Notes under the pieces: generated by a model | Seen by the model: the letters and a program-made list of their open reading frames with translations, nothing else | Databases searched by the model: none | Told to the model about the DNA's origin: nothing | NCBI GenBank assembly: GCA_029784795.1 | Contig: JAFMAW010000008.1 | Location: forward strand, 1 to 34,198 | Length of the DNA: 34,198 nucleotides | Origin: Nitrososphaerota archaeon | Lineage (GTDB): Archaea > Thermoproteota > Nitrososphaeria > Nitrososphaerales > UBA183 | Direction of reading: 5' to 3' | Made by a program: the position numbers and the translations under genes | Part shown: one piece after another, positions 1-7,947 of the stretch | Position numbering within the stretch: position 1 is the stretch's first letter | Layout: every line of letters begins with the position of its first letter

Positions 1-705
1 GGAGCAAGCACGAGAGGGGGACGGACCGCTTCTACGAGCACGCCACCATATCGGTCGTCCAGGACGGCGTCAGGCTCTGCGTCTACTCGAGGCCCGTGAC
101 CCTGCTGGACGTCAAGGTCGACGTCGTCAGGGAGCTGGTGGAGGAGGCCGGGAGGCGGGGGGGTGAAGGTCAGGCTCCTCCTGCTCGACAGGGCCTTCTT
201 CACCGTGGAGTGCATCAACCTGCTGAAGGGGCTCGGGCTGGAGTTCGTCATGCCCTGCGTCTGCAACGAGAGGGTCCAGCGCGAGGTGGACACCTTCGGG
301 AGGGAGGGCCGGTTGCCCTTCTCCATCCGGGACAGCCACCAGGTCGAGGAGGCGTCCTTCACCATGGTGGTCTGCTGGAGCGAGAAGAAGGGGAAGCTCA
401 TCCCCTTCGCCACCAACATCGAGGGGGACGCCAGGAGGCTCGTCGGGACGATACCGAGGGAGTACAGGAGGAGATGGGGGATCGAGACGTCGTTCAGGAA
501 GGTGAAGGAGGTCTTCCCTATGACCGCGTCGCCGGCGATAAGGCTGGCGTACTTCATGGTGGCGATGGTCCTATACAACCTCTGGCAGGCGGTGAACATG
601 GCCCTTGCCGCAGGGAGCGCGCGGAGGAGGAGGACTGACGGGTATCGGGTGACGATGCCGTTCATGGTGACAGTCCTGTGCGCCCACCTGAACGGGAGGC
701 TCTGA
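1..705 (+). pseudogene. IS4-type DDE transposase, C-terminal part, frameshifted
   Basis: This is the C-terminal part of a DDE transposase; its start lies left of the window. Two frames carry it. From base 3, one frame reads a transposase-like stretch (KHERGTDRFYEHATISVVQ) up to a run of seven G at 157-163. From about 160 the next frame continues with LLLLDRAFF, the second-Asp region, and then YRRRWGIETSFRKVK. That last motif fits the YREK signature of the IS4 superfamily exactly (Y-x2-R-x3-E-x6-K). The last residues are hydrophobic and the stop is at 703-705. The frame change is +1 (or -2), so removing one G would restore a single frame. This points to a decayed copy or a base-count error rather than the usual -1 programmed shift. 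IS ends were not found, because the left end is outside the window. Confidence 0.8.
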
Positions 706-882
706 CCATCATGGCGTCCCAAAGGGGGTGATGTGACTCACTTTTCGATTGACTGCAGAATCAGACAAACCGCCCGGTTCGAGATAGAGAACCCCAACGT
801 CCCCGTGGGAGAAGCCTGCGGCTGCGGCGGGCACTGATTCGGCCAAGAGCTTAAGAACAGACGCCGCTTCCTGCAGCTTCCA

Positions 883-2208
883 TTGAAGTATGTGGAAGGC
901 TCGAAGCGGGTATTTCTCAGCACGGGTACGAGGTTCCCACGTGAGGTCATCTGGGCCATAGGCGCAATCAAACTCTCCGCCGCCAAGTCCAACGCGGAGC
1001 TGGGGCTCCTAGGCGGCGACGTCGGGAAAGCCATCCAGTCCAAGGCAAGAGAGCTGATGGAAGGGGAGCACGACCAGGCCATGGTCGTTGACGTGTTCCA
1101 GACGGGTTCGGGCACTGGCTTGAATATGAACGCCAACGAAGTTCTTGCGGAGCTCGCATCCGCTGAACTCGGGAAGGAGGTCCATCCGAACGACCACGTC
1201 AACATGGGTCAGTCGTCCAACGACGTCGGGCCAACCGCGGTGAGGGTCGCGGCGGCGATGGCGGTGGAGCGGGAACTGGTCCCGGCCCTTAGAGGCATGA
1301 GCAGGAGCCTGGAGAAGACATCCAGGAAGACCGCGAATGTGTACAAAGCTGGGAGGACCCATCTCCGGGACGCGCTCCCGGTGACCATGGGCCAGGAGTT
1401 TGGGGCTTACGCAGACGAGTTCTCCAGGGACACCCGTCTGGTCCGCGAAACTTTGCGTTACCTCCTAGAGCTCCCCATCGGCGGGACCGCGGTCGGGACC
1501 GGGATCAACACAGACCCCAGGTTCGGAGGGATGGTCGCCTCAGAGATAGCCCGAATGTCAGGGATCCCCTTCAGGAGCGCGAAGGACAAGTTCAGACCCA
1601 CCCGACTGCTGACCGACATGTCCTCGCTGAGCGGTGCCATGAGGACGGTGAGCATCGGGCTCTACAGGCTCTGCCAGGACCTCAGGCTGATGTTCTCCGG
1701 CCCGCTGACCGGCCTTGGGGAGATTGACATACCGACCCAGGAAGAGGTAGCGGGGAGCAGCATCATGCCCGGGAAGACAAACCCGGTCACCGTCGAGAGC
1801 GCTCTCTTGGCGTCGGCTGAGGTCGCAGGGCTCGACAGCGCTAACGCTGCCGCCGCGTCCCTCGGGGAGTTCGAGCTGGCCATGGGGGTCCCCCTGATGG
1901 GCTACAATCTGGTCCTCCAGGCGAAGCTGCTTTCGGAGGCGCTGCGCAAAGTCGCGTCTCTTGTAATCGACCACGTCGTGCCCATGAAGTCCAGGGCGCA
2001 AGGATACGCTGAGACGAGCCAGGCGCTAGTCACGCTGGTCTCGCCGAAGATAGGCTACGACAAGGCGTCGGCTCTCGGGAAGAAGATTGCGAAGGGGACG
2101 CTGATCAGGCCTGCTCTCAAGGAACTGGGCTTTAGCGCCAAGGAGATAGAGTCAGTCCTCGACATGAAGAACCTGGTGAAACCCGGCATCCCTGCGAAGA
2201 AGATCTAG
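883..2208 (+). CDS. fumC: Class II fumarase, N-terminus apparently missing
   Basis: Class II fumarate hydratase interconverts fumarate and malate in the citric acid cycle, as a cytoplasmic homotetramer. The 441 residues contain the family motifs: TGSGT near 74, HPNDHVNMGQSSND at 101-114, GRTHLRDA near 157, GGTAVGTGINT near 200-210 and the signature GSSIMPGKTNP at 291-301. The C-terminal region (IGYDKA) is also typical. The reading frame opens with a TTG at 883, only about 13 residues before the RFPREVIWA segment. Family members usually have some 30-40 more residues there, including a GxxT motif. In-frame sequence upstream is stopped by TGA at 835-837. The set HL-DA-P and GTAVGTG favours fumarase over aspartase. 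A functional enzyme with an unusual start cannot be excluded, but a degraded N-terminus next to an IS is more likely. Confidence 0.8.
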   Translation: MKYVEGSKRVFLSTGTRFPREVIWAIGAIKLSAAKSNAELGLLGGDVGKAIQSKARELMEGEHDQAMVVDVFQTGSGTGLNMNANEVLAELASAELGKEVHPNDHVNMGQSSNDVGPTAVRVAAAMAVERELVPALRGMSRSLEKTSRKTANVYKAGRTHLRDALPVTMGQEFGAYADEFSRDTRLVRETLRYLLELPIGGTAVGTGINTDPRFGGMVASEIARMSGIPFRSAKDKFRPTRLLTDMSSLSGAMRTVSIGLYRLCQDLRLMFSGPLTGLGEIDIPTQEEVAGSSIMPGKTNPVTVESALLASAEVAGLDSANAAAASLGEFELAMGVPLMGYNLVLQAKLLSEALRKVASLVIDHVVPMKSRAQGYAETSQALVTLVSPKIGYDKASALGKKIAKGTLIRPALKELGFSAKEIESVLDMKNLVKPGIPAKKI

Positions 2209-2236
2209 CAGGATTTGCAGCCGAAAACGCGCGTAT

Positions 2237-2695
2237 TCAACGGCGGACCCTGACGCCTATCTTCTCCATCAGCTTCCCCAGTTCGGAGTCGTCGACGGCG
2301 TCCATCCTCAGATACCTGAGGATTTCGTCCTCTTCCAGGCCCATCCGCCTCGCTTCGGCCACGGTCGTCCTGTAGGCCTCCAGCTCAGTTGGCCGTTCCA
2401 CATACTCGAAGGCTTGGTCGTAGAGCTCCTTTCCCTCCAGGAACTGCCTGACGTGCACCAGGACATGGATGACGTCCAGATAGAGAAAGTCGGTCTTCGC
2501 GGAGACGAGGTGCTTGGAACCTATGCATATGGTGCCTGTGGCCCTGTCCAGCCAGAGCCCTGAGTCGCCGCGCTCCACCCTCATCTTCAGGTGTCTCAGG
2601 ATCTTGGTCATCTGGGTCCTAGAGCCGAACACCTTCGAGAGGGCAGGGGAAGACTCGAGCCCCGAAAAGACCTCCGAAAGCTTGTACTCTGCCAC
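2237..2695 (-). CDS. Conserved hypothetical protein, zincin-like helix without the catalytic Glu
   Basis: I do not recognise a named family. The protein has 152 residues and starts at a GTG preceded by a strong ribosome binding site (AGGAGG, about 7 bases away). The open frame runs on upstream to 3058, but that part overlaps the opposite gene and looks non-coding. Around residues 80-115 it reads LDVIHVLVHVRQFLEGKEL, followed by RPTELEAYR. This resembles a metallopeptidase active-site helix (HExxH plus a distal Glu), but the second position is V (HVLVH), so hydrolase activity is doubtful. The C-terminus is charged and helical. It has no signal peptide or membrane segment. It lies alone between fumarase (convergent) and a phosphohexomutase (divergent). 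Confidence 0.7.
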   Translation of the reverse strand: MAEYKLSEVFSGLESSPALSKVFGSRTQMTKILRHLKMRVERGDSGLWLDRATGTICIGSKHLVSAKTDFLYLDVIHVLVHVRQFLEGKELYDQAFEYVERPTELEAYRTTVAEARRMGLEEDEILRYLRMDAVDDSELGKLMEKIGVRVRR

Positions 2696-2867
2696 AACAG
2701 CGCTCCTCCTTACTCTAAACGACCTCACCCTCACGCTGGATTCTGAGAAGGCGGACAGGCAATCAAAAGTTCCGAACTCAAAAAGTCGTATTGTCACGGT
2801 AAAGATTGGTTCACAAAGCCCCGAAGGACCCCCTGGAGATACGCTTACGTTGTGCCGTCCATGACAG

Positions 2868-4184
2868 ATGAGGGGGACTCGAGTGATCGCCTCACTGAGC
2901 GGCATCAGAGGGATTCTAAACCAAGACCTCTCTCTGGCGGACGTGGCGAGGTTCGTGTCCAACTTCGCCGAGGCATCTGGAGGGAAAGAGTTCCTCCTCG
3001 CCAGGGACACGAGGAAGACAGGGCCGGTCATCTGCAGAGCGGTCGCCGCAGGCGTCATGTCCTTGGGCGGGACCGTGCTGGACTACGGGGTCATCTCCAC
3101 GCCGGCTCTCTTCAGGGAGAGCAGGATGAAGGGGGTACCAGCCGTGATGGTCACAGCATCGCACAACGAGCCCGAGTACAACGGCCTGAAGTTCATAGTA
3201 GCGGGCGCTGGGATTGGAAAGGAGACGTTCGAGAAGGTGGTGGGGAGGCGGCCCGCTGGAGGAAGGCAGTTTGCCGAGGGGCGGCTGGTGCAGCCGGCGA
3301 AACCGGGTTACGTCGATAGCCTGGCTGCAAGGTATGGGGATGGGTCCTGCGAAGGGGTCAAGGTGGCCGTGGATCTCGGAGGGGGGGCGGCCATCGCCCA
3401 CGCTGTCCCCCTCCTGCGGCGTCTGGGGTGCGAGGTCGCCTCGCTCAACGACAGCTACTCGGTCTTCACGCGCGCCGTGGACCCGATCGCAGATGATCTC
3501 GTCCTCCTCCGCCGGACGGTTAGGGAGAAGGGATGCGCCCTGGGGCTGGGCTTCGACTGCGACGGGGACAGGCTAGTTATCGTGGACTCTTCTGGGAAGA
3601 AGAGGAGTGGAGACTTCATGCTGACCCTTGCGCTCCAGCGGCTGATTCTGGAGACGCGCGAGAAGCAGGTGGTCGTATCTATGGACACCACCCAGGCTGT
3701 GGAGGACGTCGCCCGGAAGGCCGGCTGCAGGGTGCTCAGGTCCAGGGTAGGAGAGACAAACGTCGTGCAGGCGATGAAGAGCGAGGGAGCCCGTCTCGGA
3801 GGGGAAGGGAGCAGTGGGGGGCTGATCGATGGCGACTTCAACTACTGTAGGGATTCCCTGCTGGCGGCCCTGGCGATCATCAAGGCCCTGCGGGAGAAGG
3901 GGGACGCCCTGTACTCTTCGGTCCCGACATACCACCAGGAGAGGATCGCCCTCCGCATCCCCAGGCAGAAGGCGGAGAAGGCGTTCAAGGTCATGGCTCG
4001 CCAGTATGAGCGTACTGATCTCACTGACGGCCTCAAGATCGCCCTCCCCCAAGGGGCCTGGGTCTTGATGCGCCCGTCAGGGACCGAGGATGTGGTCAGG
4101 GTCTCGGCAGAGGCTCCTTCGGCCGCCAAGGCGAAGAGCATCGCGAAGGACTTCGCCAGGAAGCTGGGCAGGCGGAGTTCCTAG
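2868..4184 (+). CDS. Phosphohexomutase (phosphoglucosamine/phosphomannomutase family), paralogue 1
   Basis: A member of the alpha-D-phosphohexomutase family, which moves a phosphate between C1 and C6 of a hexose or hexosamine. All four family regions are present in 438 residues. The phosphoserine loop is TASHNEPEYNGLK (Ser98), the metal loop FDCDGDR (about 229-235), the sugar loop GGEGSSGG (311-318) and the phosphate-binding loop RPSGTED (402-408). Two positions depart from the common pattern: the loop after SHN has E instead of P, and the metal loop is DCDGDR rather than DGDGDR. The ATG at 2868 is taken because the homologous N-terminus (ASLSGIRG) follows directly. The thiL-like gene begins one base after its stop, so the two are probably co-transcribed. 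Substrate cannot be fixed from sequence; GlmM or ManB activity are both possible. Confidence 0.88.
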   Translation: MRGTRVIASLSGIRGILNQDLSLADVARFVSNFAEASGGKEFLLARDTRKTGPVICRAVAAGVMSLGGTVLDYGVISTPALFRESRMKGVPAVMVTASHNEPEYNGLKFIVAGAGIGKETFEKVVGRRPAGGRQFAEGRLVQPAKPGYVDSLAARYGDGSCEGVKVAVDLGGGAAIAHAVPLLRRLGCEVASLNDSYSVFTRAVDPIADDLVLLRRTVREKGCALGLGFDCDGDRLVIVDSSGKKRSGDFMLTLALQRLILETREKQVVVSMDTTQAVEDVARKAGCRVLRSRVGETNVVQAMKSEGARLGGEGSSGGLIDGDFNYCRDSLLAALAIIKALREKGDALYSSVPTYHQERIALRIPRQKAEKAFKVMARQYERTDLTDGLKIALPQGAWVLMRPSGTEDVVRVSAEAPSAAKAKSIAKDFARKLGRRSS

Positions 4185-4185
4185 C

Positions 4186-5148
4186 ATGCCCGACGAGTTC
4201 GAGGTCATAGCGGAGATGGTCAAGACAGCAGGGAGACTGCCGAAGGGGTACAGCCCGATAGGTGACGACGTCGCGGTAGTCCCCCCCAGGTCGGGCCTGG
4301 TAGTCCTGAAGACAGACATGCTGGTGGAACACACCGACGTGCCCGCCGGGATGACCTACAGGCAGGCCGCGAGGAAGGCCGTGGCTATGTGCGTTAGCGA
4401 CTTCGCGTCCAAGGGCGTGAGGCCTGACTCGTTCATGGTGTCTCTCGGCCTCAGGAGGGGGGCGGACAAGAAGGATGTGGAGGAGGTGGCTCTGGGGCTG
4501 AGGGACGCCGAGGAGAGATGGGGGGTCCACCTGGTCGGAGGCGATACCAACGAGGCCGAGGAGCTGATAGTCGGGTGCGCCATGGTAGGGTTCGCGAAGA
4601 AGGTGATAGACAGGGGCGGAGCCGCTCCTGCGGACGTTCTAGTGGTCACGGGACCGTTCGGTCTCCCCCCATCTGGGCTGAGGATTATGACGGCCGGCGC
4701 GAGGTCGGAGGCAGAGTTCGCGCGCAGGGCCAGGAAGAGCGTCCTCGAACCTGAGCCAGACCTCGAGGTTGGCGCGGCCTTGGCGCCCTACCTTACCTCT
4801 GCCATGGATTCGAGCGATGGGCTGGCCAGGAGCATCCACACGCTCGCCCGGGCGAGCGGCCTTGGGTTCGTGGTCGAACGACTCCCCGCTGCCAGAGGGG
4901 TGATGGAGTTCGCCGCGGCGAACAAGCTGGACGGCGACAAGCTGATACTCGAGGGAGGAGAAGAGTACGTCATAGTAGGGACAATCAGGGCGCCGGAGGT
5001 CCAGGCGGCCCAGAGGGCCGTGAAGAAGGCCGGAGGAGAGCTGACAGTTGTGGGCCGGGCGACGAAGCAGAAGGGAGTGACTCTGAGGGCAGGCGGCGGG
5101 CTCAGGGCGATCAGAGACGGAGGGTGGACGCACCTAAGCGGCCGCTGA
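4186..5148 (+). CDS. thiL: ThiL-type kinase (thiamine-monophosphate kinase family)
   Basis: This 320-residue protein belongs to the PurM/ThiL fold. ThiL phosphorylates thiamine monophosphate to the active cofactor thiamine diphosphate. Visible family features are the N-terminal IGDDVAVV near residue 24, LVLKTDMLVEHTDVP, the ARKAVAMCVSDFASKGVRP segment with conserved Asp, VGGDTNEA near 122, and AMDSSDGLA near 207. An E-G-GEEY element lies near the C-terminus. The ATG at 4186 follows the stop of the phosphohexomutase by one base, which indicates translational coupling. The last 15 bases overlap the end of the opposite phosphohexomutase gene. Other members of the fold are HypE and SelD, but the domain order and the EE-Y motif favour ThiL. 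The exact substrate in this organism is inferred. Confidence 0.85.
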   Translation: MPDEFEVIAEMVKTAGRLPKGYSPIGDDVAVVPPRSGLVVLKTDMLVEHTDVPAGMTYRQAARKAVAMCVSDFASKGVRPDSFMVSLGLRRGADKKDVEEVALGLRDAEERWGVHLVGGDTNEAEELIVGCAMVGFAKKVIDRGGAAPADVLVVTGPFGLPPSGLRIMTAGARSEAEFARRARKSVLEPEPDLEVGAALAPYLTSAMDSSDGLARSIHTLARASGLGFVVERLPAARGVMEFAAANKLDGDKLILEGGEEYVIVGTIRAPEVQAAQRAVKKAGGELTVVGRATKQKGVTLRAGGGLRAIRDGGWTHLSGR

Positions 5149-6525
5149 CTTCACGACCTTCGCGAACCTGTTGACCAGCTGCTCAGCGTCTTCCTGGGTG
5201 TCTGACTCGGCGAAGATCCTTACGATCGGCTCGGTCCCGCTCGGCCTGACCAGCGCCCATGAGTGGGCGCCCGTCCACAGCTTGAGGCCGTCGACCCTCT
5301 CGACGTCCCCCTTCGTTTGCTTCTCGACCGCCTTCATCACCGCGTCGACCTTCTTCGGGTTCACCTCGACCTTGGTCTTAGCCTGGAAGTACTTCGGGAC
5401 GACGAACGACAGCACCTTGGACATGGCCATCCCCTTCCTCGCCAGGCACTCGAGCATCAGAGCAGTGGTCATGCCTCCGTCACGGACCGCGATGTGAGGC
5501 TGATAGAGGCACCCTCCGTTCTCTTCGAACCCGAAGACGGCGTTCCGCTCGATGATCGTCCTCGCGATCTCCACTGCGCCTACCTTGGTCCGCAGCACCC
5601 TCGCCCCGTGCTTCTTGGCCACCGCCTCGACCGCCTGGCTGGACGCGACTGAGGTGACCAGCGTCCCTCCAGGGTGCCTGTCGAGGACGAAGTCGGCTAT
5701 CAGGCATCCGCTCTGGTCCCCCCAGAGCACTCGTCCCTCTTCGTCGCAGAACATGGACCGGTCGCCGTCCCCGTCGTAGGCGACTCCCAGGTCTGCCCCC
5801 GAAGCCTTCACAGCGGCCGAGAGGTCTTTCATCGTGTCAGGGGTTGGCTCAGGACCCCTCCCCGGAAAGCTCCCGTCGACCGTCGAGTTCAGCGTGATCA
5901 CCTTGCATCCGAGGGACTCGGCGATGTAGGGCGCGGCAACCGTCTGCGCCCCATTGCCCAGGTCCATGACGATGGTGAACTTTCTGGCGGCTATCGCCTT
6001 CGCATCGACCTTTGAGAGGATACCCCTCTGGTAGGCCCTCACCACTGACCCCTCCTGCCGCGCCACGCCGACGGACTTCCAGTCGGCCTTCGTCTGCGAC
6101 TTGTCGAAGTATATCTTCTCTATCCGCTGCTCATCCAGCCTGGGGATCTCGACCCCGTCGGGCCCGGACACCTTCAGGCCGTTGTACTGTGGAGGGTTGT
6201 GCGAGGCTGTGACCATCACCCCGCCCCTGAAGCCTAGGGCTTTCACCGCGTACTGGAGCGCGGGGGTAGGCACCAGCCCAGCCTCGGCGACGTCTCGCCC
6301 GGAGCTGAGAAGGCCAGACGCGACGGCGTTCGCCAGGGCAGGCCCAGACAGGCGGCCGTCCCTCCCCAGCAGCACCTCCCCGCTTCCGAAGTAGGTCCCT
6401 ACAGCCTCGGCTAGGCTGATGGCGAAATCGAGGTCGTGGGACACCCCTGGCACGAACCGGACTCCGTTGGTTCCGAACAGCCTCTGTGGGAGTGCGGTCA
6501 ACGGCCGACGAGCGGCTCCGGACAT
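5134..6525 (-). CDS. Phosphohexomutase (phosphoglucosamine/phosphomannomutase family), paralogue 2
   Basis: A second phosphohexomutase, 463 residues from the ATG at 6525. It has canonical active-site loops: TASHNPPQYNGLK (Ser108), YDGDGDR (250-256), GFEENGG in the sugar-binding loop and RPSGTEP near the C-terminus. The N-terminus RLFGTNGVRF is the typical GT-G start of GlmM/ManB proteins. An in-frame extension to 6576 exists, but the sequence before 6525 does not look like the family and a GGAAGG stands upstream of the 6525 ATG. Because its loops are canonical while paralogue 1 departs at two of them, this copy is the better candidate for the general activity (glucosamine-, manno- or glucomutase). 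It faces thiL and overlaps it by 15 bases at the 3' ends. Confidence 0.9.
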   Translation of the reverse strand: MSGAARRPLTALPQRLFGTNGVRFVPGVSHDLDFAISLAEAVGTYFGSGEVLLGRDGRLSGPALANAVASGLLSSGRDVAEAGLVPTPALQYAVKALGFRGGVMVTASHNPPQYNGLKVSGPDGVEIPRLDEQRIEKIYFDKSQTKADWKSVGVARQEGSVVRAYQRGILSKVDAKAIAARKFTIVMDLGNGAQTVAAPYIAESLGCKVITLNSTVDGSFPGRGPEPTPDTMKDLSAAVKASGADLGVAYDGDGDRSMFCDEEGRVLWGDQSGCLIADFVLDRHPGGTLVTSVASSQAVEAVAKKHGARVLRTKVGAVEIARTIIERNAVFGFEENGGCLYQPHIAVRDGGMTTALMLECLARKGMAMSKVLSFVVPKYFQAKTKVEVNPKKVDAVMKAVEKQTKGDVERVDGLKLWTGAHSWALVRPSGTEPIVRIFAESDTQEDAEQLVNRFAKVVKSAAA

Positions 6526-6575
6526 GATAAAACCTTCCGATTCCGGGCATTCGTGGAAAGCGGGCTGCGGCGGCA

Positions 6576-6584
6576 AAGCTTATG
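6576..6584 (+). promoter_or_regulatory. TATA box of the tRNA-Arg gene
   Basis: AAGCTTATG lies about 28 bases before the first base of the tRNA, the usual distance for an archaeal TATA element, in an otherwise GC-rich background. It is a sequence match only. Confidence 0.45.
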
Positions 6585-6608
6585 TTGAAACCTGAGGCGG
6601 TGTCAATT

Positions 6609-6721
6609 GGGCCCGTAGCGCAGATCCAGACCGGGAGCGGAGTACGGATAGCGTGGCAGCCTTCTAAGCTGTAGGGAGCTTAGGCTCGCAGAGGTCGTGG
6701 GTTCAAATCCCACCGGGCCCG
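6609..6721 (+). tRNA. tRNA-Arg (TCT) with two apparent non-canonical introns
   Basis: The acceptor arms GGGCCCG (6609-6615) and CGGGCCC (6714-6720) pair perfectly, followed by G73. The D stem is GCGC/GCGT (6618-6621, 6651-6654). The anticodon stem GCAGC/GCTGT (6656-6660, 6668-6672) holds the loop CTTCTAA, with anticodon TCT. The T arm is GTGGG-TTCAAAT-CCCAC. The D-loop is 29 bases and the variable region 24, both far too long for tRNA-Arg. Removing about 18 bases from the D-loop (near 6628-6645) and 19 from the variable region (near 6673-6691, boundary ambiguous by a few bases) leaves a normal 76-base tRNA. Both inserts can form small hairpins. Introns at such places are known in some TACK archaea and are cut by the splicing endonuclease. 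CCA is not encoded. Confidence 0.88.
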
Positions 6722-6730
6722 CTTTGACTC

Positions 6731-6809
6731 CTCTCTCGCGGCTGATGCCAACCCTGCGTGCAGTCTTGAACAAGACGCCAGCCTTTTGCCGATGCTGCAG
6801 GCGAGAGAG
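6731..6809. other. Foldable intergenic element between tRNA-Arg and argF
   Basis: This 79-base segment has a nested set of inverted repeats: an outer CTCTCTCGC/GCGAGAGAG (6731-6739, 6801-6809), then directly inside GGCTG/CAGCC (6740-6744, 6779-6783) and an inner GTCTTG/CAAGAC (6763-6768, 6771-6776). It could be the 3' end of the argF transcript, a small RNA behind the tRNA, or a processing element. Strand and function are not known. No coding capacity is visible. Confidence 0.35.
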
Positions 6810-6820
6810 TCCTGTCCAGC

Positions 6821-7753
6821 TCATCCGGCCACGTATTCGAGGGATGCGGCGGCCCCGTAGAGCTTGTTCTCGCCCTGCTGCCAGGCGACGGACTGTCTCC
6901 CTTCCAGGACGTCGTCGGTGATCTCGAGCCCCCGGTGGGCGGGGAGGCAGTGCATGACGACCGCACCCCTAGGAGCCGACTTCATCAGGGCAGAATTGAC
7001 CTGGTATCTCTTGAACACCCTGACCCTCGCCTCCTGCTCTCTCTCCTCCCCCATGCTCACCCAGACATCGGTGTAGACCGCGTCCGCTGAGGCTACAGCA
7101 TCCCTCGGGTCCCGGACCAGCTCGATGCTCCCGCCATTTTTCTTGGCCAGCGACTTCGCCCTGCGGATGAGGGAGCCCTCGGGCTCGTACCCTTCAGGGG
7201 AAGCTACGACCACGTTCATCCCCGTGAGGGCTCCCGCCAGCAGCAGGGAGTTGCAGACGTTGTTGCCGTCTCCGATGTATGCCAGGGTGGTCCCTCGCAG
7301 CTTCCCCTTGACCTCCTTGATGGTCAGCAGGTCGCTGACAGCCTGGGTTGGATGCTCTGTCTCGCTTAGAGCGTTGATCACCGGTCTCCCCGAGTAGGTG
7401 GCCAGCTGGACGAGGGTGCTCTGCGCGAAGACCCGTGCCACCACTACGTCGAGGTAACCTCCCAGCACCCTAGCCGTGTCCTTGATCGGCTCTCCGCGGC
7501 TGAGCTGGAGGTCGTTGGCGGCGAGATAGACCGGCGACCCACCTAGTCTCAGTGTCGCCACCTCGAAGCTGGTCCTTGTCCGGGTCGAAGGCTTCTCGAA
7601 CAGGAGCCCCACGGCAGACCCCGAGAGGACCCGCGACGGCCGTCTCAACTTGAACTGCTTCTTTAACGCCCCGGCTCGGGATATGAGGGAGTCTATCTCT
7701 CCGGAAGAGAGGTCGGCTACGGAGAGTAAGCTCCTTGGTCTTGATGCCACCAT
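6821..7753 (-). CDS. argF: Ornithine carbamoyltransferase
   Basis: ArgF makes citrulline from ornithine and carbamoyl phosphate, the sixth step to arginine. The 310-residue protein has the carbamoyl-phosphate loop STRTRTSF (56-63), the HPTQ motif (134-137), the ornithine-site SMG (233-235) and the catalytic HCLPAHRG (268-275). This combination separates it from aspartate carbamoyltransferase. It starts at the ATG at 7753. It is not in the large arg/lys operon at 20394-28320, although it uses the ornithine made there and supplies the citrulline used by ArgG. A TATA-like element and a small inverted repeat (7773-7790) lie just upstream of the start. Confidence 0.95.
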   Translation of the reverse strand: MVASRPRSLLSVADLSSGEIDSLISRAGALKKQFKLRRPSRVLSGSAVGLLFEKPSTRTRTSFEVATLRLGGSPVYLAANDLQLSRGEPIKDTARVLGGYLDVVVARVFAQSTLVQLATYSGRPVINALSETEHPTQAVSDLLTIKEVKGKLRGTTLAYIGDGNNVCNSLLLAGALTGMNVVVASPEGYEPEGSLIRRAKSLAKKNGGSIELVRDPRDAVASADAVYTDVWVSMGEEREQEARVRVFKRYQVNSALMKSAPRGAVVMHCLPAHRGLEITDDVLEGRQSVAWQQGENKLYGAAASLEYVAG

Positions 7754-7772
7754 GAACCCGCCGGTCGCTGCC

Positions 7773-7790
7773 GCATAGATGAAGTTATGC
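7773..7790. promoter_or_regulatory. Inverted repeat over the argF promoter
   Basis: GCATA and TATGC are separated by 8 bases, at 20-37 bases before the argF start and overlapping the most TATA-like stretch there. The arms are short, so this is a weak operator candidate. The rest of the 194-base gap up to 7947 is GC-rich and shows no gene. Confidence 0.25.
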
Positions 7791-7947
7791 AGGGGCGCGT
7801 GCGTCAGGTGCGGTCCTCAGGCGCACCTAGATCGCGGGCGGCGCCCTCCGGCAGCCTCTCGCGCCCATCCGCGCATGCAGGGCCGAGACTCATCTTCGGA
7901 AGACCCTGGGCAAGGTGCCGCAGGCACGCCCCACGAGAGGGTTGACT

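Noticed and set aside
835..837. TGA in front of fumarase read as selenocysteine or a readthrough codon
   Set aside because: Fumarases have no selenocysteine there, and the sequence after the TGA does not match the family in that frame.
2696..3058. Long N-terminal extension of the minus-strand zincin-like gene
   Set aside because: It overlaps the start of the opposite phosphohexomutase, has no family-like sequence, and a strong ribosome binding site supports the GTG at 2695.
6609..6721. Reading the tRNA as a long-variable-arm type such as Ser or Leu
   Set aside because: The 7-base anticodon loop gives TCT (Arg), and the D-loop is also too long, so introns explain both oddities better.
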